A stretch of DNA of 64,000 bases, taken from positions 1,888,501 to 1,952,500 of the forward strand of contig CALZFC010000065.1 in NCBI GenBank assembly GCA_945643635.1. The letters are read 5' to 3'. The translations under genes were made by a program, and so were the position numbers. The notes below the pieces were generated by a model, which saw only the letters and a list, made by a program, of their open reading frames with translations, did not search any database and was not told where the DNA came from. The first letter of the stretch is position 1, and each line of letters starts with the position of its first letter. Below are positions 46,482 to 56,199 of this stretch, one piece after another. This DNA is from Allodiplogaster sudhausi. Its lineage: Eukaryota; Nematoda; Chromadorea; Rhabditida; Diplogasteridae.

Positions 46482-46897
46482 TATCGTATTTTCTCTATTA
46501 GTACACTTGCGGGGGAGGGGCACTATTAGAGGGAGGGGTTCTACTAGAGAGAGGAGTACTATCTTTCAATATGAGACACTAATAGATTGATAACAACATT
46601 TTCTTCTAAAAAAAAAAAAGAATTATAGCATTGGAATCATCACTGAAATATCCTTTTTTCAACATATTTTTCATGAATTTGCCATCAGTTCATTGGGGAG
46701 AGCATCCCATGCCTCCAGGATTCATTCGAGGTACGTCTCGAGCTGAGATATTAGACTGTTAGGGGGATACTATTGGAGGGCGGAGGGGGGGTATACTTGA
46801 AGGAGGGGTTCTATTTATCAATGCCATTTTCAGAGGGGGGTACTATTAGAGAGGGGGGGGTTCAAATAAAGGGGGTACTAATAGAGAAAATACGGTA
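46482..46897. mobile_element. Poly-G inverted-repeat element, full copy in intron 4 of chemoreceptor gene 5
   Basis: Terminal inverted repeats are CGTATTTTCTCTATTAGTAC at the left and the counterpart GTACTAATAGAGAAAATACG at the right. Inside are subterminal arrays of G-runs alternating with ACTATTAGAGG, around a central unique part with TGATTGATAACAACATTTTCTT and CATCCCATGCCTCCAGGATTC-like words shared with the copies at 60845 and 63448. Confidence 0.8.
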
Positions 46898-47873
46898 AAT
46901 GGCAAACACAAGAAAATCGCGAGGAAATTCGGCCAACCAACGTTTCTGAACACCATCGTAAATACCGTTGAATAAATATATCATTTTTTGTTGCAATTTT
47001 AGGTGGAAAAATAAATTCTTCTGAATTTTCTGACCTCTTTTTTTTCGGGAAGAAAGGGCACGCCGTTAAAATGCTGCATCATTTATTTGTATGTTTTGAC
47101 CAATGAAGACATGGGTCTGAATCTTATCTATCATCGTGTGTATATGGAGTTCAGGCTTCAGACGGTTCTGCCCACCATCGCCCGCTCGTTGCCCTCGCGT
47201 GCTTCTTTGCCATAATGTCTACCACCATCTCGGTGATCGTGTTCTGCGCGACGCAAACTTGGCTCGCTCTGAGAAGAATGCGAACGGAGCAGCGGAAGAC
47301 GATGCGAATGCAGAGAATGCTCTTCTACGCGCTCGCTGTGCAGGTATTACGATATGCGGACAAAACGGAGGATTGTTCGGCAGGAGATTTAAAGTTAGAG
47401 CCCAAAACACCAGCTTTAGTTCGCGGCTTTTTGCCTAACATTAAGATACGAGAGAATGTGATTTAGAGATACGCGACTAGAACAGTTAGGAAACTGTAAA
47501 TACATTAAGGTTGAGTTTGGCTTCTTTAATGAGTTCACTTTGGCCAGTCTTTCTCAATCTTTATTGAGTGACTCTCCCTACCTTTTCTCTTTTTCTAAAA
47601 CACATTCCCATTAGTGTACTTTTTTCTTTGATTTTCTCGTAATCTCCTCACGTCGAATTCTATACTTCTCCCCTCTCAACAGATCACGATTCCGCTCGCT
47701 GTAATGTACTCGCCCTGCCTGGTACTCATTATCCTTCCTCTCTTCGGCATCGCCGTCTCTCCTCTCGTCTCCTATTTCGTCATCCTTTTCATAACGCTCA
47801 ATCCTATCCTCGACGGCCTCGCCGTGCTCCTTCTGCTGCGCGATTATAGGCAAGCCTACCGCATACATATGTA

Positions 47874-47991
47874 CAGTACCGCTCAACGACCAGGTGTGCA
47901 GGAAGCTTCTGTTCTTTCGGAAAATTTGATCGGACATTTTGGAACTTTCAGAAAGTTCCGGAATTTCCTGCCCACAGGTTGAGCGGTACTG
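47874..47991. mobile_element. 118-bp hairpin element in the last intron of chemoreceptor gene 5
   Basis: Perfect 14-base terminal inverted repeats CAGTACCGCTCAAC and GTTGAGCGGTACTG, with a nested imperfect repeat (GTGTGCAGGAA versus TTCCTGCCCAC). It is short enough to form one stem and is absent from the same intron of genes 1-4. Confidence 0.7.
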
Positions 47992-48234
47992 ATTTCATCT
48001 CTTGATTTATAGAACCAACCACTGCAAATTCTGTCATTGTTAAAAAGTACCACATGCTATGTCGTCATTTCTAATTACAGACATTTCGCCGTCTCGTACA
48101 TCTCCTATCTATTATGTGTCCCTTCCGGCGCTGTCTCTTCCTCTACCGCGCAGCTGAGCAGCGTCTCCGGTCTGCCGCAACTGCAGCACCGAGGCATGTC
48201 GTCGACCACGGCAGCGTCGCTGCGAGAGCAATGA

Positions 48235-50651
48235 CCAAGAGCTGACTTAAAATAATTTTTTTAAACAATGTAATTGAAAAGCTGAAACAGAATTTTCTAA
48301 GTCATTAATGTGGCGAGAGGGTGCGCAGTTTAGTATGTACAAACAATTGAGAAAAATTCTTGTGAATTGTAGATTTTAGTGTTGCATTGAAGTCTAAACT
48401 TAAATGTTTAAACTATTGATTCTGAAAGTATTTATGTGAGCCTCACTGTAAGGCTCAAGGAGGCACGGCGCTAGATGCAAGAAGGTGGGTCCAAACAATA
48501 AGGATGTTATCAGACTTCTCTACTAACATTTTGGACATTTTTTTCACATTTTTTAGAATAATAATTTACTTTCCAGGAATTTAAGTGTCCAAAATATTGA
48601 AAGTTCAATGCAGGCATTTTTTGCAATTCTTTTACTTCGATTTCTCGCTGAATGCTACATAAAAATTATCTCAAGACTTTCTTTCGAAATGCTTAATTTT
48701 TGTGGTCTAATTTTTTATTGAATTGTTTTTGTCATTAGTTAGCGCTCGTAGAGTATCTACGCCTCATTTCTGCGTGAGATTTTCATTTCTGGTTAAAGAA
48801 CATTAAAAACTTAACAATACGTGGCCAGAATCAACTTCAACCTCTTTCCCGCGAGCCATGAATCTAGTCCGTCATGTCGACATATGTATATATAAGCAGG
48901 AAGTTGCAAAGTGTGGGAGATGTCGAGAGCTTGTTGTATAACGGGTCCAATGCTTATACAATAGAATGACCGACGGAGATTTTAACGATAAGATATATTT
49001 ATTCATTTAACACCATTAAAATGTAATAAATACAAAACGTAATATTCATGCGAATTTAATCCGAAACAGCGTTTCCACAATTAAAGATTTGCAAGTTGGA
49101 TTGTAAATAATTTCCTTTGTTGATCGAACTACATTGGAGTTGTTTTATACGCCACATGGACAACCTTAAAAGTCTGAAATATGATAGACTTGCCGTCCAA
49201 TGTTTAACAAAAAAAACTATTCATTCGAATTTGCTGACGTTCAATCTTTAACAAAAAAACTATTCATTCGAATTTGTCTCGCCTCGGCAAAATGGTAGTT
49301 TGCAATTTAAAGTGACGTGTTATAATATGCAGAAAATAAAAAGGATATAGAGTTTGGTATGATGAACTTATTCGGCAACGCTGAACTTTTAGACAAAATA
49401 AAGAGAGAAACGCAGCCAGTACCTCTCTAGCTTCTACGCGGTATCTAAATAATAAATATTAGAAATAATAAATGAACTCCACTCTGGAGATTAACACCAT
49501 AAAACACAGAGGAAGAACGAAAAACGCTAGTGGTCCTGTCCAGTGTTGTTTGTAGGCCTTATGTAAGACTAGTTGTCTCCACGAGTACTATTAGGGCTGG
49601 AATGAAAGGGAAAACTGAACGGAATGAGAGCATACCCAGGATGATGGGGACATCGGAGGACCAAAAGCAGGCACCTCTCATTGATTGCCGGGCCCTTGCC
49701 CCTTGGCAATGACAACCTCTCATGAATAGTTGTAAAGCCATGTTCATTTTGTAGAAGAAAAAAACAAAGTCAAACTCCACTATGAATAATTCCAGAAACA
49801 GGGTTGATACAGAACACGAACGGTTTTTTTTGCTGCAATAAAAAAATTAAACTTTTTGAAGAAAAATTAATCGTAAAATGTATAAAAACTATAAGAAACC
49901 ATGGTGGAGGTCTTTTTTGCTTTAAAATATTATCATCAATGAAAAGAACATTCTTTGTGCAATTATATCAATCCTCTGCATGAATGAGAAAGACCTGAAA
50001 ATCGACGAAAAATCTATGTCTTTTTTTCGGAATGGTAAAAGAGTAAGATCTACTTAAACACTGTTGAATTTTAATCTTAAAAAAATTAGTAAATTAATTT
50101 GGTGAAGTTGGGAAAAAATTAGACATTTCTGAAATAAAGAATACCGAGCGCAGAACGACCGGCGGTTTCCATTGCTTATTTATGCAAATATCGAAGCAGC
50201 AAAGTTATAAATGATCAATTCTTCGAGAAACGACATAACCATAAGTAATACGTGCAAAATCAGCCCTAGGCTCGGTGTAGCAACATAAGGGTATGTATGA
50301 GGTGTTCCGAAGGCATTTCAGTGTGAGAACGACAGGAGAACGAAAGAAATCGTGAGTGAGAGAGAGACAGAGAAAGAGAGAGGGAGAGAGAGGGAGAAAG
50401 GGAGAGGGAGAGAGAGGGAGAAAGAGAGAGACGAGAGAGAGAGAGAGAAGTCGGAAGGGAATAGTCGATGAATCCAGCGATCTTGTTAGAGAATACAGAT
50501 AGCGACGTGAATGAGAGAGGTGGTGAGAGAGAGTGACTAATCGCGAGAGAGAGAGAGAGAGAGATAGAGAGTTAGGAAGGAGCGAGAGAAGAGGAAAAAC
50601 GAGACAGGTTGACAAACAAAGTGAAATGAAAACGCAGATAAGGGCGCAAAA
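48235..50651. other. Intergenic, repeats only
   Basis: No gene recognised. An approximately 55-base direct tandem duplication lies near 49200-49275 (AACAAAAAAACTATTCATTCGAATTTG twice). A short open frame at 49530-49712 has no recognisable domain. Purine-rich (GA)n runs fill 50350-50600. Confidence 0.45.
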
Positions 50652-50793
50652 CCGGCAAATAGGGATATGCACCCATACACCCAGCATACACCTACATACA
50701 CCCAAACATAGCAATATACACCACGGGTGTACGTGAATGTATGCTGGGTGTATGCTGGGTGTATGGGTATACATATATCCCTATTTGCCCGCA
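50652..50793. repeat. Inverted repeat of CACCCA-type minisatellite
   Basis: GGCAAATAGGGATATGCACC at the left is matched in inverted form at the right by ATCCCTATTTGCC. Between them, repeats of ACACCCAGCAT on one side face GCTGGGTGTAT on the other. It could fold as a hairpin of about 60 base pairs. It lies at the edge of the Polinton-derived region. Confidence 0.7.
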
Positions 50794-50833
50794 AAACCTG
50801 TGCAAAAGGTGTCGTTGATGAGGCAGTAAAGCA

Positions 50834-51178
50834 ATGTTCGCGGCGAAGCAAACCACGGGTTGCGCGTATAGCGTAGAAAGAAGTAATCATGGAAAAGCAC
50901 CGCCGAATTTTGCTTTAAAATATGCAGAAAATTTTTATGGAAAAGAGCTGCAGCTATTCAAAAGAAAGTGTGCAAAAGAATATTGCACAATTCCGCAAGC
51001 TCCTGGACGTAATGCGCCTATAAATCTTAAAGTATTATATTACAACAACAAAAATGATAAAGATAGTCGAGATCTATGTTTGAGAATGAAAAGGATGAGC
51101 CCGAATAAAAGGATTATTGTAGGGGGTGCCACGTACCCCTACAAACCGACCGACCGACCGAAATGTAGAATGTGGTAG
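50834..51178 (+). CDS. Unidentified open frame at the edge of the Polinton-derived region
   Basis: Open for 115 codons, with protein-like sequence up to about 51120 (contains LKYAENFYGKELQLFKRKCA and RDLCLRMKRM). After that the frame runs into a CCGACCGACCGA tetranucleotide repeat, so the native C-terminus is lost. Codons are AT-rich, like those of the protease and zinc-finger frames downstream. It may be part of a Polinton gene, but no family was recognised and the N-terminus may also be incomplete. Confidence 0.3.
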   Translation: MFAAKQTTGCAYSVERSNHGKAPPNFALKYAENFYGKELQLFKRKCAKEYCTIPQAPGRNAPINLKVLYYNNKNDKDSRDLCLRMKRMSPNKRIIVGGATYPYKPTDRPKCRMW

Positions 51179-51276
51179 AATGCTCGTAGTCCACCAAAAG
51201 GACTCTTTATTACCAAATGGACCAATACAACTAAACCGAACCGAACCGAACCGACCGACCGACCGACCGACCGTAC
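51138..51276. repeat. (GACC)n tetranucleotide repeats
   Basis: Two clusters of GACC/ACCGA repeats (about 51143-51163 and 51236-51275), separated by about 70 bases of unique sequence. They truncate the open frame that starts at 50834. Confidence 0.85.
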
Positions 51277-52156
51277 CAACCGTTAACCAAGATACAATAG
51301 AATAATCAAGGGACAACCTCTCCGCCAAAGGGGCGGAGCTTGAGAGAAGAGATAGTGAGAGAGATAGCTTGAGAGAAGAAACATTGAGAGAGGTATATCT
51401 GTCGATACACTGGGGGGGGGGCAGAAACAAAAAAAATGGACTAAGAGGAAAAAATAATAGCAAGGACGGACAATAAAAGGAAGAGTAATGAGAAAGGGAG
51501 GAGAAAGAAATAAGAGAGAAACAAGTAGAGAATCAACGTGATCGAAAGTAAGGACAAGATTCGTAACAACAATTGAAATGGAAAAGCATAGTAATATCAT
51601 CTGGACAGAGTAATGAGTAAGCAGTGAGTAACTGGAAGCAAGGAAGCACAGAACAAGATGAATGAATTGAGAGATGGGACCGAGGAAGAGGTGAGAGGGG
51701 AAGAGGGAGGGGGGAGAGGATGGGTCGGATTTGGAGGGTGAAGGGGGGGGGTTGGACTTGGAGGGGGCCTCATTGGAAGAGGTAAGGACATAGAGGGAAA
51801 CAGTAAAGGCGATGCGCGGGAAACATTCTGGATTGCTGACCATATGAATACAAAAATTGCAATCCAAAGCTGTGCAAAATGGACTAGGAGGACAAAGGAC
51901 TGAAAGAGTGGTAAAATCGTCGTCTTCTGTAGAGTTATAGAATTTCCAGTGGATTTGATATACGCGCAGAGATGAGGAAAGGGATGATGCCAAGAAGAAT
52001 TCTTTTGGTGGGGAGTGGACTGTCAGACAATCGGCATTGATACAGATGTAATAGGAGGGGGGTGGCTGAGTCATATGCAAAATAACACCTCCTTGGACAC
52101 ATTCCATTCTAGCAGACGGGACGTGACAAGTGGAGAGAGGAATGATGAAGCAAAGT
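51277..52156. other. Purine-rich stretch between repeats and the capsid relic
   Basis: GA-rich on the plus strand with several G-runs (51411-51420, 51746-51753). A long open frame on the minus strand here is explained by composition. No gene is supported. Confidence 0.45.
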
Positions 52157-53047
52157 TCAATGAGGACGATTTTTCTTACAAGCGCGTGGAGGTTGGATTC
52201 GGCTAGGATATGGACTGGGAGGACGAGTTTTCTGATACATTCCGTCATATTCGGCATAAATAACAAGCTGCAAGCCGTTAGCGGGAGTCTTTTCAGAAAA
52301 TCTCATTGCAATTTGAGTAGTTCCACTACGAATTAGCTCAAAATCGCTGTTTGTATCAGAAGCAGACAAATTAAATGCGAAAAGGCTAAAGCCGTTCGCG
52401 TATTGCTTATAATTAATTGCCAAATCACGATTCTCGCTCACTGCACTTATATTCTCGTAAAACATAAGGAATGATTCTGCATATGCGCCGGTTTTAAAAT
52501 TAGTTTTAATCGGTTGCGCCGGGAATGTCACTCCACCAGCGTCAATAGAGACTTCTGTTATGTTATTATGGCCGAAATTAAACGGCGAGTGCTTCAAATT
52601 GCCTTCGTACGCATTTGTTTGCACAAGGCCAAGTATAACACGTCGTGGAATAATGTCAGTAAATATTGTGGAGTATGGCAGGTCATATCTTCCTCCTGGC
52701 ACGGCAATGACTCTCACTCTTGTACGCTTGTAAGGATATCGCGCAGGATAGGAAAGCAGATTCTTTTCTAGAGCCAAATTTGCAGAACCGATAACGTCAA
52801 CCGCGCGTATTAAGAGTTTCATTGAGATGACTTCAACCCTTGCGCCGTCGTCTTTTGCCTTTGGGTCAAGAGATTCCAAAACAAAGCTATCAGGATTACG
52901 ATGAAAGTAAAATTGCAAATTGAGATGCGGAACCAAGAGTCTATCAGTAGAAAAGTGGTCAATATGTACAGGTGCAATAACGTCAATTTCTCCACCCTTT
53001 GCCGCTTCTACGCGTTTAAGATAGCTTTTATTGTTTACATGGTCCAA
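52157..53047 (-). pseudogene. Polinton/Maverick major capsid protein, C-terminal part
   Basis: A 296-residue open stretch on the minus strand, closely resembling the double-jelly-roll major capsid protein of Polinton (Maverick) virus-like transposons, annotated in many animal genomes as F54H12.2-like. Diagnostic stretches are IIPRRVILGLVQTNAYEGNL, SPFNFGHNNITEVSIDAGG, and LQLVIYAEYDG near the end. Family members are roughly twice this long; here the N-terminal half is absent. There is no ATG at the beginning, and a stop codon precedes the frame by one codon. The last 20 residues are Pro/Arg-rich and unlike the family, so the very end is also altered. In an intact element this protein would form the virion shell. 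The divergent neighbour at 53133 is the protease of the same kind of element. Confidence 0.8.
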
Positions 53048-53132
53048 GATTCATCGACGTCTTCGTAAAAACCAGCTGCTTGCAAAACGCCATACTTGCT
53101 ATCAGTGCTGTGCGTCAAAAGAGTCTCAAGAT

Positions 53133-53614
53133 ATGCCTTATATCACGAATATTGAACTTGACAAAATAATGGGCAACTGCCCCGTAACTCAGAGTTATTA
53201 TCTTGGCAGCTATCCTTGTGATACGCTAATAGAGATTCCAGATAAAAGGCCTTTTGTGTAATTTTTAATACTCTAAAAGTCTAGGAGAATACTGGGTTGC
53301 AGCTTTTGTGGATAATAAGAGTATTGTTGACTATTTTGATTCTACTGGCGATTCAATGGCTGAACAAGTAAAATCGTGGCTTTCACCCTTCAAGAAGCAA
53401 AGAAATTTTAATATGAGAGTACAGGGAATAGACAGTACTGTTTGTGGTCATTATACGATTTTATTCCTATATCAGAGATTTTTGGGTAAAAAAACTTGAA
53501 GATATACAGGAAATGTTTAGTAATACTAATTTTGGCCAAAATGACCGTTTTGTTCTAAAATGGTATAAGCCACAGCTGCAGAAATGTATAAATAGGCCGT
53601 TGACAGCACTTTAG
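53133..53614 (+). pseudogene. Polinton adenain-like cysteine protease, frameshifted
   Basis: Three reading-frame segments in order: 53133-53261 (starts MPYITNIELDKIM), about 53269-53499, and 53495-53614. They are separated by a frameshift between 53262 and 53280 and another in the A-run 53488-53494. The family is the adenovirus-type maturation protease (clan CE) of Polintons, with catalytic His, Asp/Asn/Glu and Cys. The second segment shows GEYWVAAFVDN, VDYFDSTG and STVCGHYTILFLY. The nucleophile Cys (53443-53445) and an acidic Asp (53338-53340) are present, but the position of the catalytic His is Tyr (TAC 53290-53292). The copy is thus inactive on two counts. It is followed by two small zinc-binding protein genes on the same strand. 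Confidence 0.75.
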
Positions 53615-53623
53615 CCATTTACA

Positions 53624-53911
53624 ATGACTGATCGAAAGAACCCCGCTGAGGCTAAGAAGCCCGAAGCTGCCATTCCTCCTACTATTGAAATTAAAGCGGA
53701 GAGAGAACCCAAAACTGAGAAGGAGCCCGAAAAGATTTTTAATTGTGATGACTGTGACTCTCATTTTTCTACTGGATTTAATCTTCGTAGACATGTAAAG
53801 CGTACACATCCAGATGATCCTCGCACTACTCGTTATATTCGTCCTATTGGACTGATAAGCCTATTGGTTGATGAAAATGAGAACCTCTATGTTCAGTTCC
53901 GCGAGACGTAA
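53624..53911 (+). CDS. Small C2H2 zinc-finger protein
   Basis: 95 residues, ATG to TAA, intact. A Lys/Glu/Pro-rich N-terminal half is followed by one classical zinc finger, FNCDDCDSHFSTGFNLRRHV and onwards (Cys-X2-Cys-X12-His-X4-His), then a C-terminal part with IRPIGLISLLVDENENLYVQ. A single finger plus basic residues suggests nucleic-acid or protein binding. It starts ten bases after the protease relic and its TAA overlaps the ATG of the next gene (TAATG), a compact arrangement typical of virus-like elements. Its exact role in Polintons is unknown. Confidence 0.6.
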   Translation: MTDRKNPAEAKKPEAAIPPTIEIKAEREPKTEKEPEKIFNCDDCDSHFSTGFNLRRHVKRTHPDDPRTTRYIRPIGLISLLVDENENLYVQFRET

Positions 53912-54285
53912 TGTCCCAGTCAAGTAGCTCATCAGCCGGGTCTTCTAGAAAACGCAGAAGAGATGAAACACCACCACAGGGTAAATGTCATTTACTAAAT
54001 GCCTTAAAAATAGTATTTCTTAAGCGTTCGTTCCAAGACTTGGCTGAAGCGTTCAAGGCGCCAAAAATGTTGCGACCTGCAGCCATACATGCACAGCATT
54101 TGATATTTGTCGCAGTTTGCCAAAAATGTGCAAAGCGAAACAAAACAACTATTGAAAAGAGAACGATTACTATACATCTGTGTATCTCATGCCATGAAGC
54201 AAACAGAAACATACAATCTACGATATTTCGCAATATTGTTGTGAAAAATGGGAGCGACCGACTGAACTCTCGTCGTCAGAGTTAA
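53911..54285 (+). CDS. CX2C-X17-CX2C zinc-ribbon protein 1
   Basis: 124 residues, ATG to TAA. The N-terminus is serine-rich with a basic SSRKRRRDE patch that could be a nuclear signal. The middle is helical and hydrophobic/basic, and residues about 70-95 contain CQKC and CISC separated by 17 residues, a probable zinc-binding ribbon. The start codon overlaps the stop of the preceding zinc-finger gene. The next gene encodes a second ribbon with the identical spacing. No family was recognised. It likely travelled with the Polinton. Confidence 0.5.
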   Translation: MSQSSSSSAGSSRKRRRDETPPQGKCHLLNALKIVFLKRSFQDLAEAFKAPKMLRPAAIHAQHLIFVAVCQKCAKRNKTTIEKRTITIHLCISCHEANRNIQSTIFRNIVVKNGSDRLNSRRQS

Positions 54286-54306
54286 CATATCTTCGACAGC
54301 GTGGTC

Positions 54307-54558
54307 ATGTCAGAGGTTTGTCTTTAAAAATTGCTGCTGAGTATATTTATTTCTTTTTAGACACCAAACCCGGAAGTCCGATGTCTCAACTTTCCACGTG
54401 CTCTATATATTCCACTTTGTCGCGACTGCGCCATCTACAACGCTCCTCAGAACAATAATGGGAAAATTGAACTGACTCTATGTGATTCATGTCGTGTCAC
54501 CTATAAGACTGTAAACAATTTCATTTATTATAACATTCACTTGAAAGATGTACAATAA
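54307..54558 (+). CDS. CX2C-X17-CX2C zinc-ribbon protein 2, one small intron
   Basis: Two exons: 54307-54315 (ATG TCA GAG) and 54361-54558, joined across a 45-base intron (GTTTGT to CTTTTTAG); 68 residues. It encodes CRDC and CDSC separated by 17 residues, preceded by NFPRALYIPL, and ends in HLKDVQ. The arrangement matches the ribbon of the upstream gene (also CX2C-X17-CX2C, with CA after the first pair), so the two are probably old duplicates. It lies 22 bases after the upstream stop. A nematode-size intron in a virus-like gene fits long residence in nematode genomes. Function unknown. Confidence 0.5.
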
Positions 54559-54599
54559 ATGTGTGCAAACTGTCTTTGGTTGGCATCTTGTGAGAAAAG

Positions 54600-54905
54600 G
54601 GAATGCGGGAAGAGGGGGTGAGAAAGACACAGAGATGTGAGGGAGGGAGAGACATGGGAGAGGGACATGGAGGAGACATGGAGAGGAAGAGAGACGATTG
54701 CATTTGTGACTCCACTGCACAAGGCATTGAGCGAGACGGAGAGAGTAAATGAGAGAGACATGGAGCAAACTCGGAGAGGGAGAGAGGCGATTGCATTTGT
54801 GACCCCATTGCGGGAGGCATTGGGATAGACGGTTAGAGCAAATGTGAGAGATATAGAGCAGACAGGGAGAGAGACGGGTGCGTTTGTGAGGCCATTGACT
54901 GGTCA
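54600..54905. repeat. Minisatellite of about 95-100 bp units
   Basis: Three imperfect units, each with a GAGAGA-rich half, then GATTGCATTTGTGAC or GTGCGTTTGTGAG, then CCA.TG and a GGCATTG word. Open frames on both strands (54487-54939) are by-products of this repeat. Confidence 0.75.
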
Positions 54906-55731
54906 AAGGAAAAAAGACAATGTATACTGCAAACGTCAAAAGACAGTGAATTCCTATGAAAATGAATTGGAAATAGGAACTTGCCTATTAGTGTCTGAAA
55001 TTACCAACTAAAAATGACAACTGCTGTTATAAATTCTGAAAGAAAATGAGTACTGTTTATATGTACATATGTGTTTGTCTGTTAATGACCGAAAAAAGTG
55101 TGTGTCTTGCTGAAAAACAGTCTATGGTGACCGTTCATTGACACTGTCCGTAGTGACCCACGAACACATTTTGTCATTAGACTTAGTCTCTTCTCAATTT
55201 ATGTTTAGACTGTGTGTGGAGACTCTGGCCAATGTGACGCATTGACCACAAAAAAAACCGTCCAAGCTGACACCCGCCACTCACTGGCGGGTCAGGACGG
55301 ACTGTGCCAAACGGTCCGTCGTGCCACACACTACTCTCTAAGTAACGAAAGTTTTTTTTTCAAATTTTGGAGGGTGGTTTTATGGCGCATTTTTGCTAGT
55401 AAAGCAATCATATTTCCTAAATATCTGATTAGTACTCTATCAATATGTCAAATTAATTTTAAAACAAAATGTAATATTATGTATGTATTTAACTATGTAA
55501 GATAGCTGTATGTTTTCAAGTAATCTCACGGCGGACCTCTGAATGATCTCAGCAGTCGCGGGACGCATCCATCCGCGACTTTGTCCTCTTCAAACTGGGC
55601 GGGCGGCAGCTGCGACTTCGAGCTGCCGTGCAGCGCTTGCAGCTCCACCGGTCATTATTTTGTTTTTCTCTATACTCTCTTCGTATTCTTATCTGTCTCT
55701 CTCTCTCTGTGTCTCGTTTTATATCTTTTTT
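54906..55731. other. Spacer with stem-loops and a GC-rich block
   Basis: At 55268-55325 two adjacent hairpins can form: ACCCGCC..GGCGGGT and ACGGACTG...CGGTCCGT. At 55545-55650 is a GC-rich block open on both strands; on the minus strand it reads to a stop as FEEDKVADGCVPRLLRSFRG, so it may be a captured exon. No gene model is supported. Confidence 0.35.
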
Positions 55732-56133
55732 CGCTCAATCCGATCCTCGACGGCCTTGTCGTTCTCTTGCTGCTACGCGACTATAGGCAAGCATAGTTGA
55801 TGCATCAGAAATTTCACGCGTTGCAATCTTCTCGCCGTTTATCTGCTTATTTCGATTCTTTAAGACGACTAAAAAGCATTTGGTTCCCTCGATTTTGAAG
55901 CCTTTATCTTGCTTTCTTTCGTTCGCCAAACTTGAAGATCATTCTGATTTCTGTCAATTCTTTCTTAGGCGTTTCGCTTTTTCATACTTCTCGTCTCTTT
56001 TCTGCCTCCTTTCTCAAGTGCGGCTTCCTCGGCCGCCCAGCTGAGCTGCATCTCCGGAATGCCGCAGCAGCAGCGGAGGCAACAACTAGTCACTTCCACG
56101 TCCGCGACAGCGTCGCTGCGAGAGCAGTGGTAA
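55732..56133 (+). pseudogene. Chemoreceptor relic: end of exon 6 and exon 7
   Basis: 55732-55786 encodes LNPILDGLVVLLLLRDYR, the signature end of helix 7, and keeps the GC-type donor (AG/GCAAGC). After a TTTCTTAG acceptor, exon 7 (55969 onward) starts RRFAFSYFSS but has an indel and then stops out of frame. The homologous end (GCGAGAGCAG) extends to about 56133. Upstream exons are missing. It shows that the array once extended further right and that GC donors are ancestral to this branch. Confidence 0.75.
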
Positions 56134-56199
56134 TCTAGGGAACAGACACTAAAGCATCCCTTTCTTTCTGACTTTGAGCGAACTATGATCATTGAGGTG

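Larger units (their letters stand above)
45142..48234 (+). pseudogene. Str-type chemoreceptor gene 5, one-base deletion in exon 3
   Basis: Seven exons: 45142-45169, 45344-45486, 45699-45849, 46254-46449, 47155-47343, 47683-47849 and 48081-48234. Every splice site and phase matches the other genes, and the tail ends in the family SLREQ. Exon 3 is 151 bases where all paralogues have 152: CACTTTGCTATCG replaces CACTTTGTCTATCG near 45825, in the conserved AIHFVYRYLAL motif. That shifts the frame for the rest of the protein. The absence of any other damage suggests a very recent mutation or a base-calling error. The last intron is GC-AG (AG/GCAAGC) and carries a 118-bp hairpin element. Intron 4 holds a full poly-G element. 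Intron 1 has a pure (CT)n run up to the acceptor. Confidence 0.75.

Noticed and set aside
50205..50890. Minus-strand open frames of 189 and 117 codons
   Set aside because: Low-complexity Leu/Ser sequence from GA-rich DNA and the CACCCA minisatellite.
51283..52266. 327-codon open frame on the minus strand
   Set aside because: Most of it lies in a purine-rich plus strand, which depletes stops on the minus strand. The translation is Ser/Pro/Leu-rich without domains, and its start overlaps the better capsid frame at 52157-53047.
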